Shown: positions 25,981 through 35,190 of the stretch, piece by piece
How positions within the stretch are numbered: position 1 is the stretch's first letter
Layout of the letters: the number at the start of each line of letters is the position of its first letter
From: Fibrella rubiginis
GTDB taxonomy: Bacteria; Bacteroidota; Bacteroidia; Cytophagales; Spirosomataceae
Direction: 5' to 3'
DNA: 64,000 nucleotides
Assembly: GCF_017353185.1 (NCBI RefSeq)
Contig: NZ_JAFMYV010000007.1
Location: forward strand, 271,248-335,247
Made by a program: the position numbers and the translations under genes
Notes under the pieces: model-generated
What the model was told of the DNA's origin: nothing
The model's database searches: none
What the model saw: only the letters and a program-made list of their open reading frames with translations

Positions 25981-26183
25981 AAGTAGTAAATATGCTCAGT
26001 AAAAGTCTGAGTATAAAAACGAGGTACTGGCAAGAAATTTGAGGTATTTAAACTTAAGTATCTCATCCCATAAACGCTTATCGACTTTGATCACGCAAAC
26101 CAGACCTACTTCAGGAGGTCTCTGGTGGATAGTCGATTTGTGCTTACAGTAACGGTAATCGATTTCGTTGAACAGCCTTGAAC
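25981..26183. promoter_or_regulatory. divergent spacer between priA and the large surface protein
   Basis: This AT-rich 203-bp spacer contains two small hairpins: CTCAG/CTGAG around 25995-26011 and AGACCT/AGGTCT around 26101-26121. I see no exact TAnnTTTG box. It presumably holds both divergent promoters. Confidence 0.3.
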
Positions 26184-29100
26184 ATGAAAAATTTGCACAT
26201 AGCATTTAGGTCGGGTCTATTACTTGGTACGGTATACCTGCTTACCCAATCCGTCTTATTCGCTCAAATTAAAGGCACGGTATACCGGGACTTCGACCAG
26301 AGCGGCACTCAGACCGCCTCACTGCCCGAAGAGCCGGGTGAGCCAAATATTGTTGTTCGGGCTTACGTAAATTTTAGCTCAACACCCATCTCAACCGTCA
26401 CCGACGTTAACGGAGCTTACCAGTTTAGCGCGGCCGATATACCCGCTAATGCAAAGGTACGGATTGAGTTTTCAGGGCTGCCCGACGGCTACTTTTTTGG
26501 CGCAGCAGGAGCCGATGACCGCTCGAACGTACGCTTTGTACTAGCTGGGCCCGCCGCCACAGGTATAGACGTTGGGATCAATTACCCCACCGACTATTGC
26601 CAGAACGGTGAAATAACAACGATCATTCCCTGTTTTGTGAACGGTGATCCGTTAAGTACGGTAAACGCCGATGGGTCGCCCGTTGACCCCGCCAACCGGT
26701 CTGGTAACGCCGATGTGCTGGTGGCGTTTCCCTATTCGGCTACGGGTCTGGCGGGTGCCGGAAATTTCCCCCCGGCTCACCTGGCTACGGCTGCCCAGGT
26801 TGGTTCTATATGGGGCGTTAGTTTGTTGCGGTCTGAGAAAAAAGTGCTCACAGCGGCCTCCATCAAACGTCATACTGGCTTGGGTGTGTTAGGAACAGGC
26901 GGTATATATATCACCGACATCACCACACTCACCGCCACGTCTGCCGCCGTACTGGCTAATTATCCGCTTGTTGTAACTCAGCCGTTTTTCGACTTTCAGA
27001 CTGATCTTAACGTGACAACCGGTGCTGACCCCCACTCTGGGTTATCGGGTAATAAACTACAACCCAGTGCCGACCCTGGCTCCATGACCGCTGTGGGTCG
27101 GGTGGGAATTGGGGGCATCGATATGTCGGACGATGAAAAAACGATGTACGCGGTAAACCTCTACGACCGCAAACTCTACGGCGTATTCATTGACTCACCG
27201 GCCCGCAAACCTGGTCCTGCCGATGTGAAATCGTGGACCATGGACCAGTCGGGATGTCCCAGCGGCGATTACCGGCCCTGGGGCGTATATAGCTACCGTA
27301 AAATTGTTTATGTAGCAGGCGTTTGTTCGGGAGAGTACCGAACCTCAAAAATTTCATCAACGACCTCGGTGATGGATGGTCTGGCTGCTACCCTGCCCGA
27401 TACCGCCGGGCTTAAGCTGATTGTGCAGCGCGTTGACCCCCGCATAACGGGTGCCACCTTTCAGACAGTGTTAAGTTATCCACTGACATTCCGGCGTGGT
27501 CCCGCTGATTTAACAGACAACTGCATCAACTTCACATACTGGCTCCCCTGGACCAACGAGTTTCCCATGGCCTGTAATGACGGTGGCAACTTTGTGATGT
27601 GGCCACAGGCCATGGCCACCGATCTGGCCTTCGACGTAGACGGCTCCATGATCATTGGCATGCTCGACCGGTTTGGGCACATGGCGGGCCTCCAGAACCA
27701 GACGCCTCAGGGACAAGGGTCATTCAATGGGTTCACGGGGGGGGATATGTTACGGGCGGCCCCGCTTAACGCGGCCGGTACGGCCTACCAAATGGAAAAT
27801 GACGGCTCGGTAGGCAATCCGATACGCACGGCAGGCGCTAACCTGGTGCCGGGTACGGGCATTACCGTTCAGGGAACCAACAACGGGCAAGGTCCGGGCG
27901 GGGGCGAATTTTATTACAATGACCAGTGGGCTTTGTTTGCCTCAAGCAGCACACTGGCCCACGATGAGGTAACCAACGGCTCGTTGATGCTGGTACCAGG
28001 CCGCAATGAAATTATGACGTCTGCTTTTGACCCCATCACGGGTATCTACCAGTCGGGCGGCATGAAGGTGTTCAACAATCGCAACGGTGGTATTCTACGC
28101 AACTATGCGCTTTACGCTAACCTGGGTAGCGGCACCGACGGCACATTTGGTAAAGTGTCGGGGTTGGGTGATGGCAAAGCGCTCTGCGATCTGCCCGGTC
28201 TCGAAATAGGCAACCGCGTTTGGTTTGATGATAACCGCAACGGCATCCAGGATCCCTATGAACCGGGTGTTGACGGTGTAACCCTCGACCTGTTTGACAT
28301 GGGTACCGGAGGAACCAAAATCGCTTCAACAACCTCAGCCAATGGCGGTCAGTACATCTTTAACCAGAATAATGTGCCGGGCGGGTTGCTCCACAACCGC
28401 AACTACGAGATTCGTATGGCTATGGCGCAGCTGCCCAGCCTTGATCTGGCCGCGCAAAAGCCTGTTGGTGGACCGGGTGCCCGCCGGGCGGCTGTGTCGC
28501 GCACTTACTTTATCTCGCCGCAATTTCAGGCATCTGGTGCTGATAGTCCTATCCGCGACAATAACGCCATCCAAATCGGGACTAATGCTGTTATTCAGCT
28601 AACCACGGGGTCATTTGGTGAAAACAACTACAACAGCGACTTCGCCATTTATTCATGCCCCACCCTTACGGCGCAGGTTGAAGCCCTCTCGGTCTGCGCC
28701 AACGCCGCCAAAATACCCGACATCCCGTTTAATGGTGAAAATTTCGCGCTCGTAGACAATCTGCAATTTGTGCTCTTTACCAGTCCGCAAAGTGGTACAG
28801 CCATGTACACAGGCGGCACAGTTTTGGCCACGCTCACGCCTGCCAATCCCGCCAGCCAGGTTGTTTCGCTAACGGCGGCGACTATTTCCACCCAGAACAC
28901 CACGGGTGCGCCCCTGTCCTTCTACGTCTACGGCATTATCTCGCCCGCCCCCGCCGATCCCACCTGTCGGGTGTCGTCGTTGACGAAACTAACGATCCTG
29001 CCCAAGCCCTCAGTTGCGGTTACGCCCAACTCCGCCACGCTGACCTGCAACCAGCCCACGGCCACACTACAAGTGCAAACCCCCACGCCCGACGCTGTTT

Positions 29101-30110
29101 ATACCTGGCTTAGCCCACCCAACGGCACCACTACAGCGGGCACCTCGCTGTTGGTCAGCGCGCCGGGTGTTTATACCGTAACGGCTTCGCTAAGTGCCTG
29201 TGCGGCTATTTCGGGTACGGTGCTAGTGAGCGAAGACAAAACCACGCAGCCTGTAACAGTCAACGACGCCACGCTGTCATGCCGTAATCCAACAGCTTCG
29301 CTGACGGCGCTGGTTGGTGGTCAGGTCACCACGATGTCTGTGACTTGGCATGGGCCGAACGGCTTCACCAGCACCCAAAACCCCATTTCTGTCACGCTAC
29401 CAGGTACATATTCCGCCATGGTCACGTCTGCCAACGGCTGTACTGTAATCGCTGCGGGTGGGATCGTGACGCAGGGTGCCTCTACTACACCCGCTCTTGA
29501 AGCGTTTGGTGGTGCCAAGGCCTGCAATGCCTGCTCAGTAACGCTGGTGGCCGAAGCGGTAGGCGTATCGTTCTACTGGACTGGTCCCGGCAGTTTTACC
29601 AGCAGTGAACAAAGGCCTGTGGTAACGCTGGCAGGCAACTACACCATCACGGTCTATGACCTGGAAACGGGTTGCCCCAACCAGACTATTGTCACGGTAG
29701 AATCACCCTCCGGAGATCAGTGCATCACCACCCTATCTATTGCCCCTACCGCTGCTACCATCTGTTCGGGTGGCGCAGCCGGGGTTATTACCGCTACGGT
29801 AAGTACCACGCTGACACCGGGGCAGCAGGTGCAGTTTGTGTTGTTCAGTAGTCCTCAAACAGGCACCGACATGTATGCCGGTGGAACGGTGCTGGCCACG
29901 GTAACGCCCAATGGTAGTAACCAGGCCATTTTGCCTGCCAACGCACTAACTGGCATCATCAACGGTAGTGCGCAATCGGTCGACAACTATCTCTACGCTG
30001 TTTTGTCGCCGGTAGGTCAGGCGCGGGCCGACTGCAAACCGTCGGCGTTGCTTACACTGACTGTTTTACCAGGCGGCTGTCTTGCCATTCGAGGTAGTCG
30101 CGTGCGGTAG
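26184..30110 (+). CDS. large secreted surface protein with SdrD-B-like and Ig-like repeats
   Basis: A 1308-residue protein with a signal peptide (cleavage near 28, LFA-QI). An SdrD-B-like fold follows at once (IKGTVYRDFDQSGTQ), then a long region of beta-propeller appearance (about 110-660). A second SdrD-B-like domain starts near 672 (GNRVWFDDNRNGIQDPYEPG). Ig-like domains occupy about 830-1300; the block QFVLFTSPQSGTAMY near 861 recurs as QFVLFSSPQTGTDMY near 1217. No classic type IX sorting domain is seen; the protein ends abruptly after a CLAIRGSRVR tail. An adhesin or cell-surface role is likely. An in-frame TTG at 26178 is the less likely start. Confidence 0.75.
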   Translation: MKNLHIAFRSGLLLGTVYLLTQSVLFAQIKGTVYRDFDQSGTQTASLPEEPGEPNIVVRAYVNFSSTPISTVTDVNGAYQFSAADIPANAKVRIEFSGLPDGYFFGAAGADDRSNVRFVLAGPAATGIDVGINYPTDYCQNGEITTIIPCFVNGDPLSTVNADGSPVDPANRSGNADVLVAFPYSATGLAGAGNFPPAHLATAAQVGSIWGVSLLRSEKKVLTAASIKRHTGLGVLGTGGIYITDITTLTATSAAVLANYPLVVTQPFFDFQTDLNVTTGADPHSGLSGNKLQPSADPGSMTAVGRVGIGGIDMSDDEKTMYAVNLYDRKLYGVFIDSPARKPGPADVKSWTMDQSGCPSGDYRPWGVYSYRKIVYVAGVCSGEYRTSKISSTTSVMDGLAATLPDTAGLKLIVQRVDPRITGATFQTVLSYPLTFRRGPADLTDNCINFTYWLPWTNEFPMACNDGGNFVMWPQAMATDLAFDVDGSMIIGMLDRFGHMAGLQNQTPQGQGSFNGFTGGDMLRAAPLNAAGTAYQMENDGSVGNPIRTAGANLVPGTGITVQGTNNGQGPGGGEFYYNDQWALFASSSTLAHDEVTNGSLMLVPGRNEIMTSAFDPITGIYQSGGMKVFNNRNGGILRNYALYANLGSGTDGTFGKVSGLGDGKALCDLPGLEIGNRVWFDDNRNGIQDPYEPGVDGVTLDLFDMGTGGTKIASTTSANGGQYIFNQNNVPGGLLHNRNYEIRMAMAQLPSLDLAAQKPVGGPGARRAAVSRTYFISPQFQASGADSPIRDNNAIQIGTNAVIQLTTGSFGENNYNSDFAIYSCPTLTAQVEALSVCANAAKIPDIPFNGENFALVDNLQFVLFTSPQSGTAMYTGGTVLATLTPANPASQVVSLTAATISTQNTTGAPLSFYVYGIISPAPADPTCRVSSLTKLTILPKPSVAVTPNSATLTCNQPTATLQVQTPTPDAVYTWLSPPNGTTTAGTSLLVSAPGVYTVTASLSACAAISGTVLVSEDKTTQPVTVNDATLSCRNPTASLTALVGGQVTTMSVTWHGPNGFTSTQNPISVTLPGTYSAMVTSANGCTVIAAGGIVTQGASTTPALEAFGGAKACNACSVTLVAEAVGVSFYWTGPGSFTSSEQRPVVTLAGNYTITVYDLETGCPNQTIVTVESPSGDQCITTLSIAPTAATICSGGAAGVITATVSTTLTPGQQVQFVLFSSPQTGTDMYAGGTVLATVTPNGSNQAILPANALTGIINGSAQSVDNYLYAVLSPVGQARADCKPSALLTLTVLPGGCLAIRGSRVR

Positions 30111-30132
30111 AACAGCCCTTTCAAACTTTAGT

Positions 30133-30168
30133 AAAGACCCCGAAGCACAAACCTTTGGGGTCTTTTTT
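30133..30168 (+). terminator. terminator after the surface-protein gene
   Basis: AAAGACCCC at 30133-30141 pairs with GGGGTCTTT at 30157-30165, extended inward by GAAG/CTTT, and is followed by a T-run. Confidence 0.85.
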
Positions 30169-30209
30169 TGCGTTACAAACACAGACGATAACGGAGCAAT
30201 CCGGGCCAT

Positions 30210-31223
30210 ATGAATACCAATCAACCTTACGACGTGCTGATTGTGGGCGGCGGTCCCTGCGGATTAGCCGCCGGAATTGAAGCCAGCAAAAGCGGATTAA
30301 GCCACATCATTCTTGAAAAGGGTAGTATCACGGAGTCTATTCGGCGGTATCCGAAACTGATGCGCTTTTTCTCTACCGCCGAAAACATCGAGATTGGCGG
30401 CATCCCGTTCCCGGTGTCAAGCGTGAAGGCCAACCGTAACGAGGCACTCCAGTATTACCGTAAAGTAGCTGCATACTACAAGCTCAATACCAGAGTTTTT
30501 ACCGAGGTGCAGCGCGTGCAGAAACAAGGCGACGTATTTGTGGTGACTACCACCAAAAACGAAATCTTTCGGGCTTATAAAGTAATTCTGGCTACCGGCT
30601 ATTTCGACAAGCCCCGCTGGCTGGGCATTCCCGGTGAAGACGGCCCGCAAGTGTCTCACTATTACGACGAGCCGTTCAAATATTCGTTCACGAAAGTGGT
30701 CATCATCGGCGCGTCGAACTCGGCGGTCGAGGCGGCTCTGGAATTGTATCGCCATGATGTTGACGTGACGGTGGTGCATCGCGGCCCCGACTTCCGTTCG
30801 ACGGTGAAATACTGGCTGATTCCCGACGTAAAAAACCGGGTGAAAGAAGGTAAAATCAAGACCGTGTTCGACAGCTGCGCCACCCGTATTGGTCCCGACT
30901 TTGTGCGGGTGCACAACCAGCTTACCGGAGAGATAAGTAATATCCCCGCCGACTTTGTACTGGTGTTGACGGGCTATACACCTGATGCTGAACTGCTTCA
31001 ACGGTGTGGGGTAGAACTAAACCCCGACACGCAGGTACCCGTCTACGACCGCGAAACGTTTGAGACTAACGTGTCGGGCCTTTATGTCTGCGGCACGGTG
31101 CTGGCGGGTATTTACACCGAAAAAGTATTTATCGAAAACGGCCGCGAACACGCACAGGCCATCATCGACCACATTGTAGGCCGCGAGGTACACAAGGTGA
31201 ACGAACTGGTGCAGCGGATTTAA
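30210..31223 (+). CDS. ypdA: YpdA-type bacillithiol disulfide reductase
   Basis: A 337-residue FAD/NAD(P) oxidoreductase. It has the FAD motif VGGGPCGLAAGIEA at 13-26, ILEKGSITESIRRYP and FFSTAENIEIGGIPF as in YpdA, a second nucleotide motif IIGASNSAVEAALEL, and a C-terminal GYTPDAELL plus CGTVLAGIYTEKVFIENG. YpdA recycles oxidised bacillithiol in Firmicutes; Bacteroidota with bacillithiol carry relatives. The redox CxxC of thioredoxin reductases is absent, as expected. The gene is followed by a long inverted repeat. Confidence 0.85.
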   Translation: MNTNQPYDVLIVGGGPCGLAAGIEASKSGLSHIILEKGSITESIRRYPKLMRFFSTAENIEIGGIPFPVSSVKANRNEALQYYRKVAAYYKLNTRVFTEVQRVQKQGDVFVVTTTKNEIFRAYKVILATGYFDKPRWLGIPGEDGPQVSHYYDEPFKYSFTKVVIIGASNSAVEAALELYRHDVDVTVVHRGPDFRSTVKYWLIPDVKNRVKEGKIKTVFDSCATRIGPDFVRVHNQLTGEISNIPADFVLVLTGYTPDAELLQRCGVELNPDTQVPVYDRETFETNVSGLYVCGTVLAGIYTEKVFIENGREHAQAIIDHIVGREVHKVNELVQRI

Positions 31224-31328
31224 AAATAGGGTTAAAGTTTAAGGTCTAACGTCCAACGTTGCTTGACACAATATGCTGGCGCATTGAGCAACGTTGGACT
31301 TTAGACCTTAAACTTTAACCCTATTTTT
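31222..31328. repeat. 42-bp inverted repeat built from heptads, upstream of the heptose kinase gene
   Basis: 31222-31263 pairs with 31287-31328 with one mismatch; the loop is 23 nt. The arm is made of 7-bp words (GGTTAAA, GTTTAAG, GTCTAAC, GTCCAAC) at 31230-31257. The right arm ends inside TATTTTTG (31322-31329), a perfect -7 box only 4 nt before the ATG at 31334. Confidence 0.9.
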
Positions 31329-31329
31329 G
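31322..31329 (+). promoter_or_regulatory. -7 box of the heptose kinase gene, inside the repeat arm
   Basis: TATTTTTG matches TAnnTTTG exactly and ends 4 nt before the start codon, so transcription would begin on or next to the ATG (leaderless or nearly so). A TTG at 31294-31296 is 25 nt upstream, a little beyond the usual spacing. Confidence 0.45.
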
Positions 31330-31333
31330 CCCC

Positions 31334-32320
31334 ATGAATACCCCCCTTCCCGACCTGTTTGGTCAGTTTAATTCGTTGCGCGTACTCATTGTGGGCGATG
31401 TAATGCTCGATGCCTACGTGTGGGGCCGTGTAGAGCGGATTTCACCCGAAGCGCCCGTACCTATTGTGACTGTGAACCGGCGTGAAGTGCGGTTGGGCGG
31501 CGCAGGTAACGTTCTCTTAAACGTGCAGGCCCTTGGTGCTGAGGCCATTATCTGTTCGGTAATCGGTACTGACATGGCTGGTGATCAACTGGTGCAGCAA
31601 CTCACCCAACGGAGTCTTCGATGCGAAGGCCTGATCCGGTCGGAGGGGCGGCTGACGACCATCAAAGAGCGCATTATTGCCGGGTCGCAGCAGGTAGTAC
31701 GCGTCGATACAGAGACCGATAAGTACATCACCGACGACGACCGGGCGCAGCTTGTTGCCCGCGCCAAAGACTTGATCCCCAGCTGCCACGTTGTCATTTT
31801 TGAGGATTATGACAAGGGCGTACTCAGTCGTGAAGCCATCGCCGAGATTACAGCATTTGCCAACGAGCACCACGTACCCACGGTGGTTGATCCTAAAAAA
31901 AGGCACTTCCTGGACTACGAACACGCCACGTTGTTCAAGCCCAATCTGAAAGAACTGCGCGAGGGACTGAAAGTGGATTTTAACGTTGATCAGCCTGGTG
32001 AGCTAACCCACATAGTAGACCAGCTAAAAACCCGGATGCACCTGCGTGGTACGCTTATAACCCTTTCAGAACGAGGTGTCTATATTGACCTCGATGGTGT
32101 TCAGGATCGCCTGCCCGCCCACGTCCGGCAAATTGCCGACGTGTCGGGAGCGGGTGACACTGTGATTAGTATTGCCGCCTGTTGCGTGGCCCTGAAGCAA
32201 TCACCACACCGCATTGCGGGCCTGTCGAACCTGGGCGGGGGTCTTGTCTGCGAAAGTGTGGGCGTGGTACCTATCGACAAGGCACATTTATTGGAAGAGG
32301 CCCTGCGGCTGGGTGTCTGA
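31334..32320 (+). CDS. rfaE1: D-glycero-beta-D-manno-heptose-7-phosphate kinase (RfaE domain I)
   Basis: A 328-residue ribokinase-fold kinase that makes heptose-1,7-bisphosphate for the ADP-heptose of the LPS core. Family segments are VGDVMLDAYVWGRVERISPEAP, LGGAGNVLLNVQALGA, RIIAGSQQVVRVD and VDPKKRHF, with the catalytic Asp275 in VSGAGDT. Only domain I is present; the adenylyltransferase domain II must be encoded elsewhere. Confidence 0.9.
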   Translation: MNTPLPDLFGQFNSLRVLIVGDVMLDAYVWGRVERISPEAPVPIVTVNRREVRLGGAGNVLLNVQALGAEAIICSVIGTDMAGDQLVQQLTQRSLRCEGLIRSEGRLTTIKERIIAGSQQVVRVDTETDKYITDDDRAQLVARAKDLIPSCHVVIFEDYDKGVLSREAIAEITAFANEHHVPTVVDPKKRHFLDYEHATLFKPNLKELREGLKVDFNVDQPGELTHIVDQLKTRMHLRGTLITLSERGVYIDLDGVQDRLPAHVRQIADVSGAGDTVISIAACCVALKQSPHRIAGLSNLGGGLVCESVGVVPIDKAHLLEEALRLGV

Positions 32321-32347
32321 AATTGCCTGTAAATAACGCCTACTGCC

Positions 32348-33088
32348 ATGACCACCCTCGTACTGCCCATTGAGCTTGAACCGGGCGTGGTCATATCTAT
32401 ATTCGACTTTACGCGGCAGTTAAATGACGATCAATTCTACGATTTCTGTCAAGCCAATGCCAATCATTTTTTTGAACGTGATGCCTTCGGGAATTTACTG
32501 TTAGTGGCACCTTCTGGTGGTGAAAAGGGAGCGATTAACTGTGAGTTGGTTGCTGAACTAATTATTTGAAACCATCAGGCAAAGCTCGGTTTTGTCTACG
32601 ATTCGTCAACGGCGTTCCGTCTACCCAATGGTGCTGTTCGTATCTCGGATGTCGCATGGGTAACTGCTGAACGCCGGAATGCATTTACGCCAGAACAACG
32701 CAGAAAATTTCTGCCCCTCTGCCCTGATTTTTTGGCTGAATTGGTTAGCGAATCGGATTCACAGAAAGATACCGAGGAGAAAATGATTGAGTACATGGCG
32801 AATGGCTGCCGATTGGGCTGGCTCCTCAACCCCAAAACAACCACCGCCAAAGTGTACCGCGCCAATGGCTCTATCGACGTTATCACTAGCTTCGACGGTA
32901 CATTGTCCGGCGAAGATGTCCTACCCGATTTCTTGTTGTCGCTGATGCTGTTTCGTAGCAAGCAGGACGGTTTGCTCGGTATCTGCCCGTTTTTAGGATG
33001 GTGCGTAGGTCCAGGCTATAGTAAGTCCGGCTGGTATATGGCTTGTGTAATAAGCTGTCTGCCAGCTATTTTTTTGCCTATACCGTAA
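32348..33088 (+). pseudogene. Uma2-family endonuclease gene with an in-frame stop
   Basis: The frame encodes a Uma2 (DUF820) restriction-endonuclease-fold protein in two parts. The first 73 codons run to SGGEKGAINCELVAELII and then meet TGA at 32567-32569. The same frame continues without a shift: LGFVYDSSTAFRLPNGAVRISDVAWV, LAELVSESDSQKD and KMIEYMANGCRLGWLLNPK. The TGA sits where relatives have a tryptophan (TGG), so one base change explains it. Homology fades after LPDFLLSLMLF (about codon 204); about 40 unrelated codons follow before the final stop. The acidic and lysine catalytic positions are otherwise preserved. Confidence 0.85.
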
Positions 33089-33095
33089 CCAAACT

Positions 33096-35186
33096 ATGCA
33101 CCGTATCACGATCCAAAAGGTCCTCGGCGAACCCCTGCTCTTTGTTGTAGTCATCGCGCTGTGGCTCACGTCAACAAATACGAATTACGCACTGGCCCAG
33201 ACGAAGCAAAAACAGGCCGGAATGCCCGTGCAACAGCCTGTACTGGGTGTGCGCTCTGTACAGCTGATACGTATTAGTGGCCTGACATTCAGAGACTTAA
33301 ACAAAAACGGGAAGCTTGATAAGTACGAAGACTGGCGGTTGCCTATTGCCCAGCGCACCGCTGATCTGGTGGCCAGAATGTCGCTGGAGGAAAAGGTGGG
33401 ATTTATGCTCATCAGTTCCGCGCGGCTGAAGAACGACTGGTCGTTTGAGGCACCCAAAAATAAAGACGCCGTCACCAGCGATTTCAACGAAGAAGACCTG
33501 GTGCAAACTGGCAATATGTTCACCAAAAAGCCCTTGCCAATAGCCATGATGATGGCTGCCGGCACTACCAAGGGTGTGACCCAATACCACCTGCGGCACT
33601 TCATTTTGCGGGCCAACGTCAGTGCCCGAACCACCGCCGAATGGGCCAATAAACTACAGGCTCTCTGCGAAGCCGATGGTCTGGGTATTCCGGCCATTAT
33701 TGCCTCAAACCCCCGCAACCACATCACCCGCGATGCGTCTATCGGCCTGAGCGTGGGCAAAACCGTGTTCTCGACCTGGCCCGGTGAGCTAGGTCTGTCG
33801 GCCATGCGCGACCTGCCGCTGGTGCGCGAATTTGCCGATATCGCCCGGCAGGAATGGGCGGCGGTTGGCCTCCGTAAAGGCTATATGTACATGGCCGATC
33901 TGGCCACCGAACCCCGCTGGCAGCGCGTGGAGGGTACGTTTGGCGAAAATGCCGACTGGGTAGCGCAGATGATGACGCAGATTGTATTGGGCTTTCAGGG
34001 CAACACAATTAGTCCAACGTCAGTAGCTCTGACTACCAAACATTTCCCCGGTGGCGGCGCGGCAGAGGGCGGGCAGGATCCCCACTTCGACTGGGGCAAA
34101 AACGAGCGTTTTTTGGGCAACATGTTTGCCAATAACCTCATTCCGTTTAGGGCCGCCATTAAGGCAGGAACCTCGGCCATCATGCCCTACTATTCCATTC
34201 CGCAGGACACCAAGTATGAGCACATTGCCTATGCCTATAACAAAGGTGTGATCCAGGACTTGCTACGGAAAGAAATGGGTTTCGACGGGATCATCAACTC
34301 CGATACCGGGCCAATTGAAATGATGCCCTGGGGGGCCGAAAATCTCTCGCTGACTGAACGCTATAAACGTACGCTGGAGGCCGGCGTGAACCTGTATTCA
34401 GGTACGGCAGACCCCACGAAACTGCTGGAAACGGTACGTAGCGGAGCCGTTGACATGCGCCTGGTCGACGAGTCGGTGCGGCGGTTGTTGCTGGAAAAAT
34501 TCCGGCTGGGCCTGTTCGAGAACCCGTATGTGGACGAGGCTGCCGCCGAGCAACTGGTGGGCAACGCCCGTTTTCAGGCCCGCGCCGATCTGGCCATGCG
34601 CAAGTCGATTGTACTGCTGCGCAATGAGGCAAAAGCACTGCCCCTGGCTCCAAAAACGAAAGTTTATTTTGAACAGTACTACCGACAAGCCAACCCACAG
34701 GCCAGCCCCAGTAACGTGTTTACTGACAAAATGGGCAAGTACAACCTGACCTTTGTGAAGACACCCGAAGAAGCGGACGTCATTGTGCTCTGGATTACGC
34801 CCGGTGCCAAATCACTCTTCAACGCTGATGGGCCGCCGCTGTACCTGTCACTGTCGAAAAACGCCGTCGATGTGGCTTATGTAAATGCGCTTACGGCCAA
34901 AAAACCAACAATTCTGGCCATCAATTATACCAACCCCTGGGTGATCGACGAGGTGTATAACGATGCCGGAAAAGCCAACATCCGGGGTGTTCTGGCTACC
35001 TTCGGCACCACCACCGACGCCTTTCTGGACATCATAACCGGGCAGTTCAACCCGTCGGGCAAAATGCCGTTTTCAACGCCGCTATCAGAAGCCGCTGCCC
35101 AAGATCAGAAAACCGACGTGCCCGGCTACCTCGAAGGCCCGGGCTACGCGCTGTTCAACTACGACGAAGGGTTGCGGTATAAGTAG
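33096..35186 (+). CDS. glycoside hydrolase family 3 (beta-glucosidase-like)
   Basis: A 696-residue exported enzyme with an N-terminal hydrophobic signal (about 14-36). The EF-hand-like LTFRDLNKNGKLDKYEDWR near 64-82 precedes the GH3 barrel. The catalytic nucleophile is Asp403 in INSDTGPIE. KHFPGGGAAEGGQDPHF marks the substrate loop. The GH3 C-terminal domain (about 500-690) includes NPSGKMPFSTPLS and a final YDEGLRYK. The substrate is not determinable. It converges on an enolase-superfamily gene, 4 bp away. Confidence 0.9.
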   Translation: MHRITIQKVLGEPLLFVVVIALWLTSTNTNYALAQTKQKQAGMPVQQPVLGVRSVQLIRISGLTFRDLNKNGKLDKYEDWRLPIAQRTADLVARMSLEEKVGFMLISSARLKNDWSFEAPKNKDAVTSDFNEEDLVQTGNMFTKKPLPIAMMMAAGTTKGVTQYHLRHFILRANVSARTTAEWANKLQALCEADGLGIPAIIASNPRNHITRDASIGLSVGKTVFSTWPGELGLSAMRDLPLVREFADIARQEWAAVGLRKGYMYMADLATEPRWQRVEGTFGENADWVAQMMTQIVLGFQGNTISPTSVALTTKHFPGGGAAEGGQDPHFDWGKNERFLGNMFANNLIPFRAAIKAGTSAIMPYYSIPQDTKYEHIAYAYNKGVIQDLLRKEMGFDGIINSDTGPIEMMPWGAENLSLTERYKRTLEAGVNLYSGTADPTKLLETVRSGAVDMRLVDESVRRLLLEKFRLGLFENPYVDEAAAEQLVGNARFQARADLAMRKSIVLLRNEAKALPLAPKTKVYFEQYYRQANPQASPSNVFTDKMGKYNLTFVKTPEEADVIVLWITPGAKSLFNADGPPLYLSLSKNAVDVAYVNALTAKKPTILAINYTNPWVIDEVYNDAGKANIRGVLATFGTTTDAFLDIITGQFNPSGKMPFSTPLSEAAAQDQKTDVPGYLEGPGYALFNYDEGLRYK

Positions 35187-35190
35187 TGTA

